Assembly (NCBI RefSeq): GCF_000247815.1
Contig: NC_021692.1
Location: 4,091,961-4,155,960 of the forward strand
Reading direction: 5' to 3'
From: Ficedula albicollis
Lineage: Eukaryota; Chordata; Aves; Passeriformes; Muscicapidae
DNA: 64,000 nucleotides
Part shown: positions 13,060 through 26,235 of the stretch, in pieces
How the letters are laid out: each line of letters opens with the position of its first letter
How positions within the stretch are numbered: position 1 is the stretch's first letter
Made by a program: the position numbers and the translations under genes
Notes under the pieces: model-generated
What the model saw: the letters and a program-made list of their open reading frames with translations, nothing else
Told to the model about the DNA's origin: nothing
Databases searched by the model: none

Positions 13060-13225
13060 TATCAGAAATCTGCTTCTCTTTTCCTTTTGACATTTTATTG
13101 TGATATGAAATAGCAGGGGATAAAAGCTCTAATGGGGATATTTGGTTCTTTCTTTCGGAGAGCATTTGAAGTGCTGGCTGGTTATGACTCACATGGATTA
13201 TGATATATGCAAATCTTTAAGGGCC
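13060..13225. promoter_or_regulatory. Candidate conserved noncoding element with octamer
   Basis: This AT-rich, repeat-free block contains a perfect POU octamer ATGCAAAT at 13207-13214, next to TGACTCA (AP-1-like) at about 13187-13193. It is a regulatory-texture call only. Confidence 0.3.
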
Positions 13226-13549
13226 TCATTCACAAAGCCAAGGCAGCCACGCCGCTCTTCCAGGGGATTTACTCAATGGGAGATAAAGCCTGGGTGACAA
13301 ATGCCCAGGGTCCCTGTTTTCACCAGGCCTTCACACATCTCCAGCTCTTCATCCCAGCTGGGAAGGCTGGTCCTGGGGATGGTGGGGCTGTGACTGTGCT
13401 CACCAGCACAGCAGTGCCCATGGAGAGGGTGGATGTCTCCATGGGCAAAACCAGTTGTCTCCCACCCTGCCTTCCATGGGAGACAGCTGCACCCAGCACC
13501 CACTTTTTCCAATTAAGGCACAAGCTGTTTCTCCATGGACTGCTTTGAT

Positions 13550-13860
13550 GATATTTCTGTGTCAGCTTTAAACCAGATATTTCACACTCATAAACACTGG
13601 CGGGTAACCAGGCTGTAAAATACAACTTTAATAATGTTAACTGGTAATGTGCAGGCAGTCTTGTTGATTGGTGTAGGGGAAACCGGGTTGATTTAAAAAA
13701 TATAATAACCCCCTCGTTCCACATTGAATCCTCTCGTAATTAGAAGCTGTTATTGCTCTCCAACAAATAATCTTCCGAATGAAGTCCATTCCACAGAGAG
13801 TGATCAAAGGGTGATTTAATTAAATTTTCATGTTTAATTTTCCTTTTTCATTCCTGACTT
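13550..13860. promoter_or_regulatory. Candidate conserved noncoding element
   Basis: A long AT-rich unique block with GTTAACTGG, GTAATTAGAAG, ATCAAAG (TCF/LEF-like) and TTTAATTAAA words. It has no open frame or repeat signature. It is one of the stronger conserved-element look-alikes here, but conservation is not measured. Confidence 0.35.
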
Positions 13861-15278
13861 TTTTCTGCTTCCTTCTCTTGCAACTGCTGTTGGAGGAGGG
13901 AGAGGGGCAGGTGGGAGCATAGGAGTGGCTGGGTCCTGTCCTGCTCTGGATGGGGCATTCTCCCTCTGGATGTGCCTGGCTGCTGACATCCAGTTGGGAC
14001 CTCATGGTATGAACCACCAGAGTGCTGGTTTCCTCTTCGTGATGTCTTGGTTTTAGTTATCTGGTCCACAGCCAGCTTAAATGTAATACTTAATTTAGAG
14101 CAATAACACTTAAATTATGAATTGTCTGCTGTAAGTATAAATTATACATTTTGGAGATGAATATTCAGGTCCTAATTCAAAGCAGCAGATGTGGCATGGA
14201 AATGTTTGCAGGCAGACACGATTCCAAGCCATGATTGGGTTTGATTTTCCCTGGGAAGCCGTCCTTGGCAGACCCTCCCTGGCTGAACTGAGAGTCCGTT
14301 TGGGGGCTCCAGGACCGCTCCTTGTGACCCCAGGTTGGTTTGCTCTGTTCCTTTGGGGTTTGGTTTGGGGGATGGCATGGCCGGACACGGTGGGAGGTGG
14401 GCGGCTGTTGTGCATGGCAATGAACAAATGACGCTGGGGACATGGCTGTCATTGTGCTGAGCACAACCAGCATCAGGTATTGTCACACCTGAGCTGAACT
14501 TGGCTGTGGATATCCAGGAGGGACCTTTCCTCTGCCAGTGCTGATGGGGCCATTTTTGGGGAGAGGCTCTGCCAGCGCTCCTCCCTTCGGCGCGCTCCAT
14601 CTCCAGTGTGTGCTCACAAGGAAGCAGGAGATTGCAGATTAAGGGAAAACACACAGGCTCCTCTCTGGGATAACTCTCCTCCGACCCAGCCCGTGCTGCT
14701 GCTCTGGCTGAGCCAGACCCTCCCCGTGCTGCCGCTGACGTTCCTAAAGAATTCATCAAAGTGACAAGGCTACAAAAGCCGCGCGTTACCGCTCCTCCGC
14801 TCCCTTGCCACTCACCGGAAAATAAGGCCCCTGCTGAGCTGCATATGATCCGTTTCAATTATTTTTTAATTTTCAATGTGTTAGTCAAACTCCGACACGC
14901 GGAGAAAAAGGAAAAATTCATGCAAAGTACCCTCGAAAACTCCTGTTTGGGTAAAAAGCTCTTCTGCCGTGAATACGCAATGGCTCCTGGAGCTGCTGGT
15001 GAGTTAGTGTGCATTTACAGAAACTGCATTTACATAGAAATACCATTTCAGCCAGCATTTGGAGGTGGAGAGGGAACTCCTTTCTTCCCCCAGCCACGGA
15101 CTGATTCTGCTCTCACTAGTTTAGATGCTTGCATTAAGACGTCTGCTGACAAGCATCTGTTTCATAAGAGCATGGGTAAGGAGCGTGGTTTGCTGCCGGC
15201 AGCGTTCCTCCCCCTTTTTTTTCTAATCATGCAAATAATCTTTCCCGAGGGACTAACTGCTGTGTCCGTGGGCAGCGG
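13861..15278. other. Unique noncoding sequence
   Basis: No recognised exon. A 228-codon minus-strand frame near 14172-14858 overlaps plus-strand frames and has no domain I recognise. An octamer ATGCAAAT lies at 15229-15236, 140 bp before the pentanucleotide array. Confidence 0.5.
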
Positions 15279-15366
15279 GATGTGGGTGGGAAGGAGATGT
15301 GGGTGGGATGGGGGTGCAGGAGGGATGGAAATGTGCGTGGGATGGAGATGCAGGTGGTGGGGATGT
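15279..15366. repeat. Degenerate G-rich edge of the GGGAT array
   Basis: Imperfect GGGATG, GTGGGT and GGAGATG words lead into the perfect array. They are probably the older, diverged seed from which the array expanded. Confidence 0.7.
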
Positions 15367-16458
15367 GGATGGGATGGGATGGGATGGGATGGGATGGGAT
15401 GGGATGGGATGGGATGGGATGGGATGGGATGGGATGGGATGGGATGGGATGGGATGGGATGGGATGGGATGGGATGGGATGGGATGGGATGGGATGGGAT
15501 GGGATGGGATGGGATGGGATGGGATGGGATGGGATGGGATGGGATGGGATGGGATGGGATGGGATGGGATGGGATGGGATGGGATGGGATGGGATGGGAT
15601 GGGATGGGATGGGATGGGATGGGATGGGATGGGATGGGATGGGATGGGATGGGATGGGATGGGATGGGATGGGATGGGATGGGATGGGATGGGATGGGAT
15701 GGGATGGGATGGGATGGGATGGGATGGGATGGGATGGGATGGGATGGGATGGGATGGGATGGGATGGGATGGGATGGGATGGGATGGGATGGGATGGGAT
15801 GGGATGGGATGGGATGGGATGGGATGGGATGGGATGGGATGGGATGGGATGGGATGGGATGGGATGGGATGGGATGGGATGGGATGGGATGGGATGGGAT
15901 GGGATGGGATGGGATGGGATGGGATGGGATGGGATGGGATGGGATGGGATGGGATGGGATGGGATGGGATGGGATGGGATGGGATGGGATGGGATGGGAT
16001 GGGATGGGATGGGATGGGATGGGATGGGATGGGATGGGATGGGATGGGATGGGATGGGATGGGATGGGATGGGATGGGATGGGATGGGATGGGATGGGAT
16101 GGGATGGGATGGGATGGGATGGGATGGGATGGGATGGGATGGGATGGGATGGGATGGGATGGGATGGGATGGGATGGGATGGGATGGGATGGGATGGGAT
16201 GGGATGGGATGGGATGGGATGGGATGGGATGGGATGGGATGGGATGGGATGGGATGGGATGGGATGGGATGGGATGGGATGGGATGGGATGGGATGGGAT
16301 GGGATGGGATGGGATGGGATGGGATGGGATGGGATGGGATGGGATGGGATGGGATGGGATGGGATGGGATGGGATGGGATGGGATGGGATGGGATGGGAT
16401 GGGATGGGATGGGATGGGATGGGATGGGATGGGATGGGATGGGATGGGATGGGATGGG
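15367..16458 (+). repeat. Perfect GGGAT pentanucleotide array, about 218 units
   Basis: About 1.09 kb of GGGAT repeats without one visible interruption. It ends in a single variant unit (GGGGT) before unique DNA. On the G-rich strand, GGG runs separated by two bases are ideal for stacked G-quadruplexes. The unit has no stop codon in any of six frames, so long open frames run through it (repeat peptides MGWDG and PSHPI). These are consequences of the repeat and not evidence of a gene. Perfect uniformity implies recent expansion, or a consensus that has smoothed over length and sequence differences between reads. Confidence 0.98.
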
Positions 16459-16997
16459 GTGGGATGGAGATACAGGCAGCAGCTGCCCCTGGGCCTCAAG
16501 GCACATCTGTGCCAGCCAGTTAGGCAGAGCCAGACTTTGCTGAAAGCTGGGCAAACTTCAGGTGTTTGCATTCAGCTCTGGGGTTGGCAACAGCCTCGTG
16601 TTACTGGTGCCAGAGGTGGGAAGGAGAGAGCACAGCAGCTCCTCATCCCAGGCTGAGCCCAGGGCTGGATTTTTCCAGGGGTCACCTGGCAATGCTCAGT
16701 TGCTGGAACATGGAGCAATGGAATCCCAGTCCAGCCTCCTGTTTGCTCACAATGCTGGAGCTGCTCTGCCTGGACCCTACATGACCTGTGTGAGCCAGAG
16801 CACCCTCTGGTCTGCCACAGTCCCCGATTTTAGCAGACACTGGGGGCAGGTGCCAGCTTCCCAGCACATCTCCACAGTGCACGGTGCTGAGCTGCCTGTG
16901 GAACCATCCTGTGGCAGGGAGATTGCATTTTCTCCATCACTCTGCTCTTGGTTTCCCAGATCAGACAGTGTCAGTGTTAATTCTAGTGCCAAGCTGC
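16459..16997. other. Unique noncoding sequence
   Basis: GC-rich DNA downstream of the pentanucleotide array. No exon or repeat family is recognised. Confidence 0.5.
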
Positions 16998-17118
16998 CTC
17001 CCAGCCATGGCTCTTGCCACACACTGAAGAACAGCAGGTCCTCCCAGCCATGGCTCTTGCCACACACTGAAGGACAGCAGGTTCCATGGCTCTTGCCACA
17101 CACTGAAGAACAGCAGGT
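16998..17118. repeat. Three-copy tandem repeat, 43-bp unit
   Basis: Two copies of a 43-bp unit (starting about 16998 and 17041) are followed by a third copy lacking about 7 bp. Each contains CCATGGCTCTTGCCACACAC. Copies differ by one or two bases. Confidence 0.93.
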
Positions 17119-18879
17119 CTTTGCTGTGCCATCCCACACCACAGCCTGTCTGCTCATTCTCCCTTTCCTGGCCAGTCCCCACCAGCCACTCACAAGATGC
17201 ATTGCTGCCCTTGTGCTCCCCACAGTCTCAACTTCTATGCAAATACTTTGATGATGGAAAAAACTTTATTTTTAGCTTTGCTTTTTCATTGAAATACAGA
17301 GAATTCCCCTCAGACCTCTCAGTAATGAATCGAAGAGAAAGTTTCTCTCCAGTTCATCTGAATGATGCTCAGCTGAGGGGGTGGAAAATTACTGAAAAAC
17401 TTTACTAGTAAGTAAGAAAAAAATCTTAAATTCATCCTTTATGGCGTTTTTAATCACATTGGGCATGATTCATTTCACATGCAAATCCAGCCCCGCGCTC
17501 TCTGTGCCGCTAAGGCATCTGACTTCAAACTATTGCAGCACAAAACCGCTTTGGCAGATCCAGATCTTCACCAAAAAGCAGCTGGAATTCTAATTGGACT
17601 TTGGAATTGGGGATTCCTTTTGTGAGGAGGAAACATTGGGCGTATCAGACCCTGATATGGTGTTTTTTCCTCTCCAGCGGTGGGTCAGGACAGGTCTCCC
17701 CACCGCAGGAGTTTGTGTCCCCACAGTTGCAGCAGCAGCTCTGTCTGTCTGGGCCTCCCCAGGTGTTCTGCAGACATCTTTTGTCTCGACACTGGGCAAT
17801 CCAGCAGCTGCCTCCCTCCATTCATCTCTCAAGTATAAACAAATAGGTCACCTGTCCCATCAGGTTGGTGGGAGCAGGGTTCTGTGTCAGGGAATGGGCA
17901 CTGCCTGTGCTCATCCTGGGGCTGGGATCTGCCCATCAGTCCATCCCCAGGTCCTGGCTGGCCACAAAGCAGAGCTCTACAAATCTCTGCTGTGCTTCAA
18001 GACCTTCCTTCCCTCACCGTGTCATCATTCACGTGCAAACACTGAAACTTTGGCCAAAAAAGAGTTTTCATCAAATTTTTTCCATTAGTAAAAAACCCAC
18101 TCCGACTCTCTCAAGGCTCCTCTGAGGGGGAAGCCGGGTGCAGCAGGGCTTTTATCAGCTCATTTTTCTTCCTTAGATTTCAGTCCAAGCCGATTGCTCT
18201 TTGCTCCTGCAATGCTCATTCCTGGCTGCAGGATAAATAAGGCACGAAGCGTTTAATTGATCAATAGGGACGTAATGAAGTGGCTGCTGTGCCCTGACAG
18301 AGGCTCGGTCAGAGGGGACCACAGGCTCTGCACAGCCCAGTGTCCCTGAGGGACACAGCTCCAGTCTCCACTGCACCATCAAACACTTAATGAGGCGCTC
18401 TCAATCAGAGTAAGCTGAGGTGGAAAAGGGAAATGGTGACCTGCATCTGAGCTGCCCCACTGCACTGATGTAAAAACCCCAAATCCTTCAATTCCTGCAG
18501 CGCCATGGCTGGAAGGATGAAGGGAAATCCAGCCCCTTGCTGTGAAAGGTGTGGATAAAGCCAATGACAAGTTTTCTTCAGCTGAAGGGAGGTGGAGACG
18601 TTTCCAAGTGTCAGATTTTCTGTCTCACTCCTTCTCTTACTGCGTTTCCCACCTCTATTTTTCTGGAAAAATACCATGAAAGGAAGAAGATTTGTTCAAT
18701 GTTCAGATTTGCATTGAAACCCCAAGAAGAGGTAACAGGCCAGGCTGCACCCAGCTGGGAGCTCGCCGGAGGGTGAAGGTGTTTCTCTGAGTGAAGATGA
18801 AAATGGCACTTTTTACATCAGTTTTGGCTCTGAATTGGACACAGTTTCCCATAAGGAGATAAAATATTTAAAAACAAGT
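17119..18879. other. Unique noncoding sequence
   Basis: No recognised exon. Octamer words lie at 17237-17244 and 17479-17486 (both ATGCAAAT) and at 18707-18714 (ATTTGCAT). The segment 17400-17600 is AT-rich and may be a conserved element. Confidence 0.5.
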
Positions 18880-19110
18880 ATATGAAAGAGAAAGTCAGCC
18901 TTTATTAAAATGACTTCATCATTTGAGACTGATGCTTTCAAGTACTCTTGTAATTCATCCTTATAGATATAAAATTATCATCTGAAGGAAGATTGTTAAT
19001 AAAACTGACACTTCCCCATCAGTCAACTTAATTCACAATATCACATTTTCCAAATCCAATTATGCCTGTCTGATGACTGACGTTCACTTCAGCGTTATTG
19101 TTCATGTGGA
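18880..19110. promoter_or_regulatory. Candidate conserved noncoding element
   Basis: AT-rich unique block with CCAATTATG, TCAACTTAATTC and ATTGTTC words. No coding frame or repeat signature is present. This is a texture-based call. Confidence 0.3.
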
Positions 19111-19531
19111 AAAGCGGATACAGAAGTCACATGCAAGGAATCTGGGAAACGTGGGGACAGCTCTCTCTGGATGACTTCAACCACCCCAGTGTGAGCTCTG
19201 CAGAACCTGAAGGTTCTGAGCAGCCAGCAATTGTTTCTCAATGCTTTTTCAACATTGACTTGATAATTTTCCACGCGTGATCAAATGCTTTACCCAAGTT
19301 GCTGGTTTCCTACGAGCTCCTTGTGGTAACGGAATTCTTAAATTGTACATTTGGATTTAAAATGAGGAACTTACATTACTATAAAGGACTTTTTGTTCAA
19401 ACCAGAAGAGTTATCTCACAGAGTGGACAGAAGGCATTTCTATGAAATTGTTACTCCATCAACTCCAGGAGCACTGAGACCACAGTGACCGACTGCAGCC
19501 TGGGCATCGACCTGGAAATGTTCAATAACCA
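19111..19531. other. Unique noncoding sequence
   Basis: Nothing recognised. Confidence 0.5.
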
Positions 19532-19656
19532 CTGAAAAATAGGCTATAGATGTCTTCCAGGCCATGGTATGTGTGGAAAAGTGCATCCACTGCCCTGAAA
19601 AATAGGCTATAGATGTCTTCCAGGCCATGTTATGTGTGGAAAAGTGCATCCACTGC
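19532..19656. repeat. Two-copy tandem duplication, 63-bp unit
   Basis: Copies start at 19532 and 19595. They differ at one site within the unit (ATGG versus ATGT) and are otherwise identical by eye. The duplication appears young. Confidence 0.95.
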
Positions 19657-20042
19657 TGGGCTCTATCTGACAATTGTGCTCCTCAGCGGGATGGGATTCT
19701 GGTAAAGACCCTGCCAGCAGTCTGGGGAGCAAGGGCTTCACTCCTGTGCAACATCTGCTTCCCATATTCACTGCAGACTGGGGGCAGCTCCACTGCTGGG
19801 TTCAGACCTCCAGTTTGCTCCCTCTTCTTGCCCTCTCCCCATCAATGGGAGCCCATCCACTGAGTGCTCCTTGGGGACTGGCACGAGTGCATTCCCTCGG
19901 GAAGAGCGCGTTTGACTGAAGTCAGGCGGATGCAGCGCCACAGCAGCCATCGCATGGCAACCATTGCCAGGGAGACCGAGCTCTGCTCTGCAGCTCCGTG
20001 AGCAACTTCACCGAGGCCAGGATGGTCCCAAACCTGCCCAAT
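19657..20042. other. Unique noncoding sequence
   Basis: Nothing recognised. Confidence 0.5.
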
Positions 20043-20107
20043 CTGTGCTCTGTGCGCCCCAAATCTCCCTGCTCTCTGTGCTCTGTGCGCCCCAAATCTC
20101 CCCGCTC
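20043..20107. repeat. Two-copy tandem duplication, 33-bp unit
   Basis: CTGTGCTCTGTGCGCCCC and its 3' continuation are repeated at 20043 and 20076 with one base difference near the end. Confidence 0.9.
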
Positions 20108-21570
20108 CCCGTGCGCCTTCCCCCTCAGTGCAGAACTCACGAAAAACAAGGTAACAGAGGAGCATCAGGCATCTGCAGATTCCCAGGGTTGGCAGGAAAG
20201 GTGTAACCTGCCTTTCCCTGCCTTTCAGCTCCAAGCATAAATAATTCCAATTGGCACAGCCTGGTACCACCTGCCGTGGGAGCAGGGACTACATTTGGGG
20301 TCACAGCTGCTCAGCTTGGGTTTTTCTCTCAGTGTCAATGAAGAGTGATTGGAAAATGACAGGAAGCCTCATACACTGCTCTTGGAACTATCCTGGGGCT
20401 TCATCTTATCAGTCTCATCCCCCTCCTGTGCTCACTCCACCTGCAGCACCCCGGCAGGCCTGGGGTGAGGTGACAGTCATGGTGCTGCTGGCACTGCTCG
20501 GGGACTGTGGGCAGCCATGGGCACCACAGAGCCACAGCCTGCCCTGAGCATCCAGCCGAGCTGCCTCTGGTTAGGGCAGGGGATCAAATCCTAAATTCTT
20601 GCCTCAAGGACAGCTGAGTTCCCAGGAATCGTGGCTGTGTCTGCCCTGTGCAGGAGAAACCAGGGATGGGCATTTCCTAACAGCAAACCCCATGGCCTTG
20701 CAGCACAGCAGCTGAGGAGAGAAAACGGGGCCTGGCACAGGACTCAATTTACTTGGAAAGGCTGTGGGGCCCAGAACACACGAAGCAGATGGATGGCTGG
20801 AAGAGCTGAGCTCGTTTGTCTTGCTGCCCTGCTAAAAATATCCACGTGTGCTTCTCTGGAGGGTGGAAGAGTTCCCTTCCTGCACAGTGGTTCTGAAACA
20901 AACCCCCTGCAGCTGGCTCTGGCTGTGCAGAGTGTCCTACACCCAGGGTGCTGTGGACAGCCCCAGCTCGTGCTACCCACTTCCTGAAGGAACCAGGGAA
21001 AGCTGGTGATGCTGTGGCGTGCACCAGCTCCGTACTTGGCATCCTGCAGTTGCCATGGAAACTAAGGATGCTGACAGCGCTGCCAGGGCTGGGGGTCAGC
21101 GTGGGGCCGGTCCCAGAGGAGGTCTGTGATGGCCAGAGGGCATGGGGCTGCAGCAGGGATGGGCTTCCTTGAGGCTGAGGGGGGCTGAAAGACCTTTCCA
21201 GTGGGTGTTTTCAGGGCATGTGTATCCAGGACAAAAAAATCCTGGGATGTTTCCCAGCTGCTGCCTACCAGTGTACCCAGGGCTGGGATGAGAGCTCTCC
21301 TGAAGCCTGGCAGAGTAGCTGTGGGCACCCATTAAATACCATCTTCCCTGGGATTTCAACTATCCTGGTCTGAAAGTGCAGTTTTTTCTTCTTTTTATCC
21401 CTCCTCAAGAAAATATCGGGATCAATTAATTTCAGCAGCACAGGCACAGAGTTCCTTTTCGTGTGCTTTCGCAGCAACAAGCCTTGGGGACCACTTACTC
21501 AGATTATTGAAATAACTCGCTGTAGGCAAATATTAGGACCCAGACACCCAGCTGATTAGGAATAGGAGAG
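20108..21570. other. Unique noncoding sequence
   Basis: GC-rich, with no exon or repeat recognised. The last 200 bp, before the C tract, are AT-richer. Confidence 0.5.
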
Positions 21571-22381
<811 letters not shown>

Positions 22382-24099
22382 TTTTCATCCAGATGCTGCA
22401 TTCAGGGCTTGAAGTGACAGCTCGCCTGCTGACAGGAAGGTTTGGTTCTGCTGATGTCAGAGGGGAGCAGGCACAGCAGCACACACTGTTTATGCTCCTG
22501 TGATGTTTAACTGACAGAATCAATCTTCACTGCTCAGCACTTCCATGGTATGTATCAGTTTCCTATTTGGTCCTTGGAGAAATCCCAAGCAGCATCAGCG
22601 AGCTGCCTTAAAACACCATTAGATTGAAATAAAAGGCAGAAGAGCCCCAGTCCCTCACAGATTTACAAAGCTATAAGCAATGAACAAGTGATGCCCCATT
22701 TTCCAAAGCCCCTCGTGCCGGCTCCAAGTCAGAAACCAGCCACTGATAACTCATACAGCACGGATGTGACAAACAGGAGGGAAGCAGCCATCTATCACAG
22801 CAGCTCCCGAAGCCTCCCAATAAAACAAAGCGCCAAATGGAATTCTAAACCACCGCTGGTGCTTTCTGGCCGCTGGGAAGGCACAGCATAAATAACAAGG
22901 CTGAAGGGCTCTGATCTGGGTGCGTGCAGACAGGACTGTGTGCTGCAGAGAGGAGCCGCTCCAGCCTTCAGGGATCCTCCACAGCAAAGCTCCGTCTGTT
23001 GCTGGAAGGATGCTCGAGTTTGAGGAGGGACCATTTCAGCTTTTCAGAAGAGCCTGAGTGCCACTGAATCACCACAATCTTGTTTTTTCTCCTCTCCTTT
23101 GGCTTTTATTCATATGTTACAGGTCCCTTTGCTATTAAGGCTAAAGCAAGGATCGATGAGGCCCATATGCTCCCGGCTCTGTTGCAGGAGCCCAGGACTA
23201 ATTCCGATCTTGAGCCTGTCTTCGGGCCATCTGTTCGCAGCATCACACACGACAACATGTCATTATGGCCGGGAATTTGCATAACCACTGTGGAGGAATT
23301 GTGTCCAACTCCATTCACACCAGCCACAATGGGTTTTCTCACACTGCAGGAAGAGGCTGGAAAAACCAGACGCCAATGAGCATCACATCCACGTTTCCTA
23401 GGAGGGGCCCAGCCAAAGAGCAGGCTGAGGATCCAAGGCACCCCTTTGAGCTGCTTGGGCATCAGCGATGCCATCGTCCTCCACCTGTTCATCCCCTCAT
23501 CCCGCTTCCAGCTGTGATCTGACACGCAGCAGCAAAGCTGTGCTGCAGGGCAGAATGCCGGTGCCTCCAGCCTGCCCGCACACTACCTCTCCACGAGGTT
23601 AACACATTAATTCTCCCAACTGTGACATCAAAGGCTTAAATAACAGCTCATGCTGCTGAAGGCTTGGAGCCACACGGTGCTCGCTGCAGCCCTGGGCCCT
23701 TCTCCCTCCGTTTCAGCTGCAGAGGAAGCAATGCCAGCAAGAGAGAGTGGGGGCTGCAATCCTCCAGCAGGCTGAGATCTCCTCACTGGGCAGCAGCCCT
23801 GGGGAGCCTTCCTCTGACAGCCCATTTTCAGTTCCTTACGCCGACCAGCACTGCTGGTATTCGGGCAACATCGCCACAATGATGTGCCAGGACACTCCCT
23901 GCCGCCAGAGCGGGCACGGGAAGGGAGCAGGCAGCCTTCAGCCCCAGCCCCACTCATCCTCCCCTTGGCAAGCAGGGAGCCAGGCTGGAAAGCCTCACCC
24001 GCTGCCTTCATCAGCGCCAGGAGCACAATAGTCCTTTAACGATAATTACAGGCTTGCGGCAGCTCTGCTGGTGCGCGGGGCTGGGGCTCTCTGGTTAGC
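22382..24099. other. Unique noncoding sequence
   Basis: No exon or repeat family is recognised. The segment 23080-23330 has conserved-element texture and contains an octamer ATTTGCAT at 23275-23282. Confidence 0.5.
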
Positions 24100-24260
24100 G
24101 AGAGGCGCTGTTTAAGTACTCGAAAGAATGGCACTTAGCAGATGTCTTGGGGTAAATGGTAGGTTAAGCGGCACCGAGAGCACTGGTGGAACGAGTGCTA
24201 ATTTACACTCACATGATTCAATTTGCATGGTTAATTCTATTTAAAGCAAACATCCAGCAC
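24100..24260. promoter_or_regulatory. Candidate conserved noncoding element with octamer
   Basis: A repeat-free block contains TTTAAGTACT and CACTTAG (NKX-like) words. It also has a perfect octamer ATTTGCAT at 24221-24228 followed at once by a TTAATT homeodomain core, a POU/homeodomain-type pairing. Function is inferred from motif texture only. Confidence 0.35.
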
Positions 24261-25718
24261 CCACTGAAGCTCCGGAAGGACCATGGTTCTCATTTTGTCT
24301 TCTCTGCAATGCTTCGGAGAGCAAAATGGTTGGATAATAGATCCAGCCAGCATGGATGTGCCACGGGAGAAGCTTCCTGAAGGCGTTTCCCCTGAAGAGC
24401 ATCTGCTAACGTCTCCACGCAGACGCTGCCCACTGCAGAATATGCACTGCCACAACCTGATGAGATTCAGCAAGTGTCCTTCAGCCACAGCAATCGACGA
24501 GATCCAACCTATTGCCCACATCAAACGTTCTCTCAGGATGTGAAACTACCCACCAGGATGGGCACAAAGCCCAGCAGCAGTGCCGGGGAGAGACGCCAGA
24601 GATGCCTGTAGGAGGAAGAAATCTCGAGCATTTCAGCAATAATTTAATTACATGGGTCATGTTATATGTGGAATTGGAATATCGTTAATTTGTTCCTAAT
24701 TAAGATTCTTGACAATCCACCATAGCACCATGGCTCTTTGCCAGCTGGATTCTACTGTCTCTGTCTTGCCCCCACATGGCCTTTTCCTTGAGGCTTTTCC
24801 TTCCAGTCTGACACTGGAAGAATGGAAAACACTGGTTCTGGTTGGTTCTTGGCAATCAATATTGCTTCTTAACTGAACAATAGCAGTTCTTCATCACAAC
24901 ACTTGGAGTTCAGCAGAGAACAGAAGGCCTGTAAACGCCCTGGATGAGCAGAAAAGCATAAATTACCTCGGAGATAATAAGCCAAACTCAAACAGTATTT
25001 ACGGCTGGTTAGAGCGGCGGTGCTAAGCGTGCAGGGGAGCAGACAGCACTGGGAGCGGAAGGGAAAAGCGTTCGCACGTCATTTCTTTTCAACGTGAGAA
25101 ATGCGAAAGCGGAACATCAAAAGAGGTTTCCCAGCACTGTCCTACAGAACATCCATATCAGCACACGCCGTGGTTTTCCCTTCCTTTCACAAGGCAGAGG
25201 AAATGCTCTGCTGCACGCCGGCAGTCGAGCCGTGGTGGGGGAATCACGGGCGGCGAGCGCTCCAAAGCAACGATCAGAGGAAATATTTCACACACAAGCA
25301 ACGGGGCTGAAATCCGTCCAACCGAGAAGAAATTTGTAAGATTCCAAGCTGGCACCTGGGCTATTTGTGAGCAGCAGAAGGAACCAAAGGCAGCAACCAA
25401 ATCGCTCGCTGCAAAGCAGCTTGCGTGGCTTGAGTAGCTCCCCAGTACCACCAAGCCTCCTGCAAATTGCTAGGTAACTACACTGAACAGAGCCAAAAAT
25501 AATCCCTCCCGTGACTTGCTCTGACAGTGCTTGGAAGAGCGAAATAACAGTGTTTCAGCACAGAACAGTGTGATTCCAGCTCTGCAGGGCAGCCCCAAAG
25601 CAGCTCCATCCATGGCACGTAAGGGATGTGCTGGCAGTGGAGGTGACCAGGATGTCCAGGTCATGCCAGGGGTCTGGGCTCCTCCAGGGTGGGAAGAGGG
25701 AAAGGGCAACACATGGAC
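24261..25718. other. Unique noncoding sequence
   Basis: No exon or repeat is recognised. The segment 24630-24720 is strongly AT-rich (AATTTAATTACATG-like) and may be a further conserved element. Confidence 0.5.
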
Positions 25719-25895
25719 TTTTCAGACAATGGCACAACAAAGGCAAAAAAAGGGGTTTTCCTGTTGCTCCCCAGGAGCAGAGTCAAGTGATGTTGGGAAC
25801 AACCCTCATTTTCAGACAATGGCACAACAAAGGCAAAAAAGGGTTTTCCTGTTTCTCCCCAGGAGCAGAATCAAGTGATGCTGGGAACAACCCTC
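25719..25895. repeat. Two-copy tandem duplication, about 90-bp unit
   Basis: Both copies run from TTTTCAGACAATGG to GGGAACAACCCTC, starting at about 25719 and 25809. They differ in A- and G-run lengths and a few substitutions, so this is older than the 63-bp duplication at 19.5 kb. Confidence 0.93.
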
Positions 25896-25989
25896 GTCTT
25901 CTGACCACTAGTGACTCACGGGAAGTCCTTCCCAAATACTGTGTGCACCAGGGCTATAAATAATGCCCAGCCAGCTCTCAGGTACTGCT

Positions 25990-26235
25990 TGAAAAATGCC
26001 TTGTTATTGCCACGGAAGTTTAGGAAATTTCCTGATTAAATCAAAAAGGCGCCATAAATTGACAAAGTTAGAATTCTCTGGGATGAAAAAAGAAGCAATT
26101 TTGTCCCCTGTCAGCAGAATGGAAATGAACGGGCTGAATGAATTAGTGCACGATAAACTTTTTAAAAGCCAAGTTACAATTTAAAGCAGCAGCGAGAGCT
26201 GGGGAATGATTTAAGAGTTATAAAAAACCCCAAGC
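25990..26235. promoter_or_regulatory. Candidate conserved noncoding element
   Basis: AT-rich unique block with CTGATTAAATC, GCCATAAATT and GCACGATAAAC words and no repeat signature. This is a texture-based call. Confidence 0.3.

Noticed and set aside
14761..16656. 631-codon plus-strand open frame and 469/433-codon minus-strand frames
   Set aside because: They run through the GGGAT array, which has no stop in any frame. The flanking nonrepeat parts show no domain.
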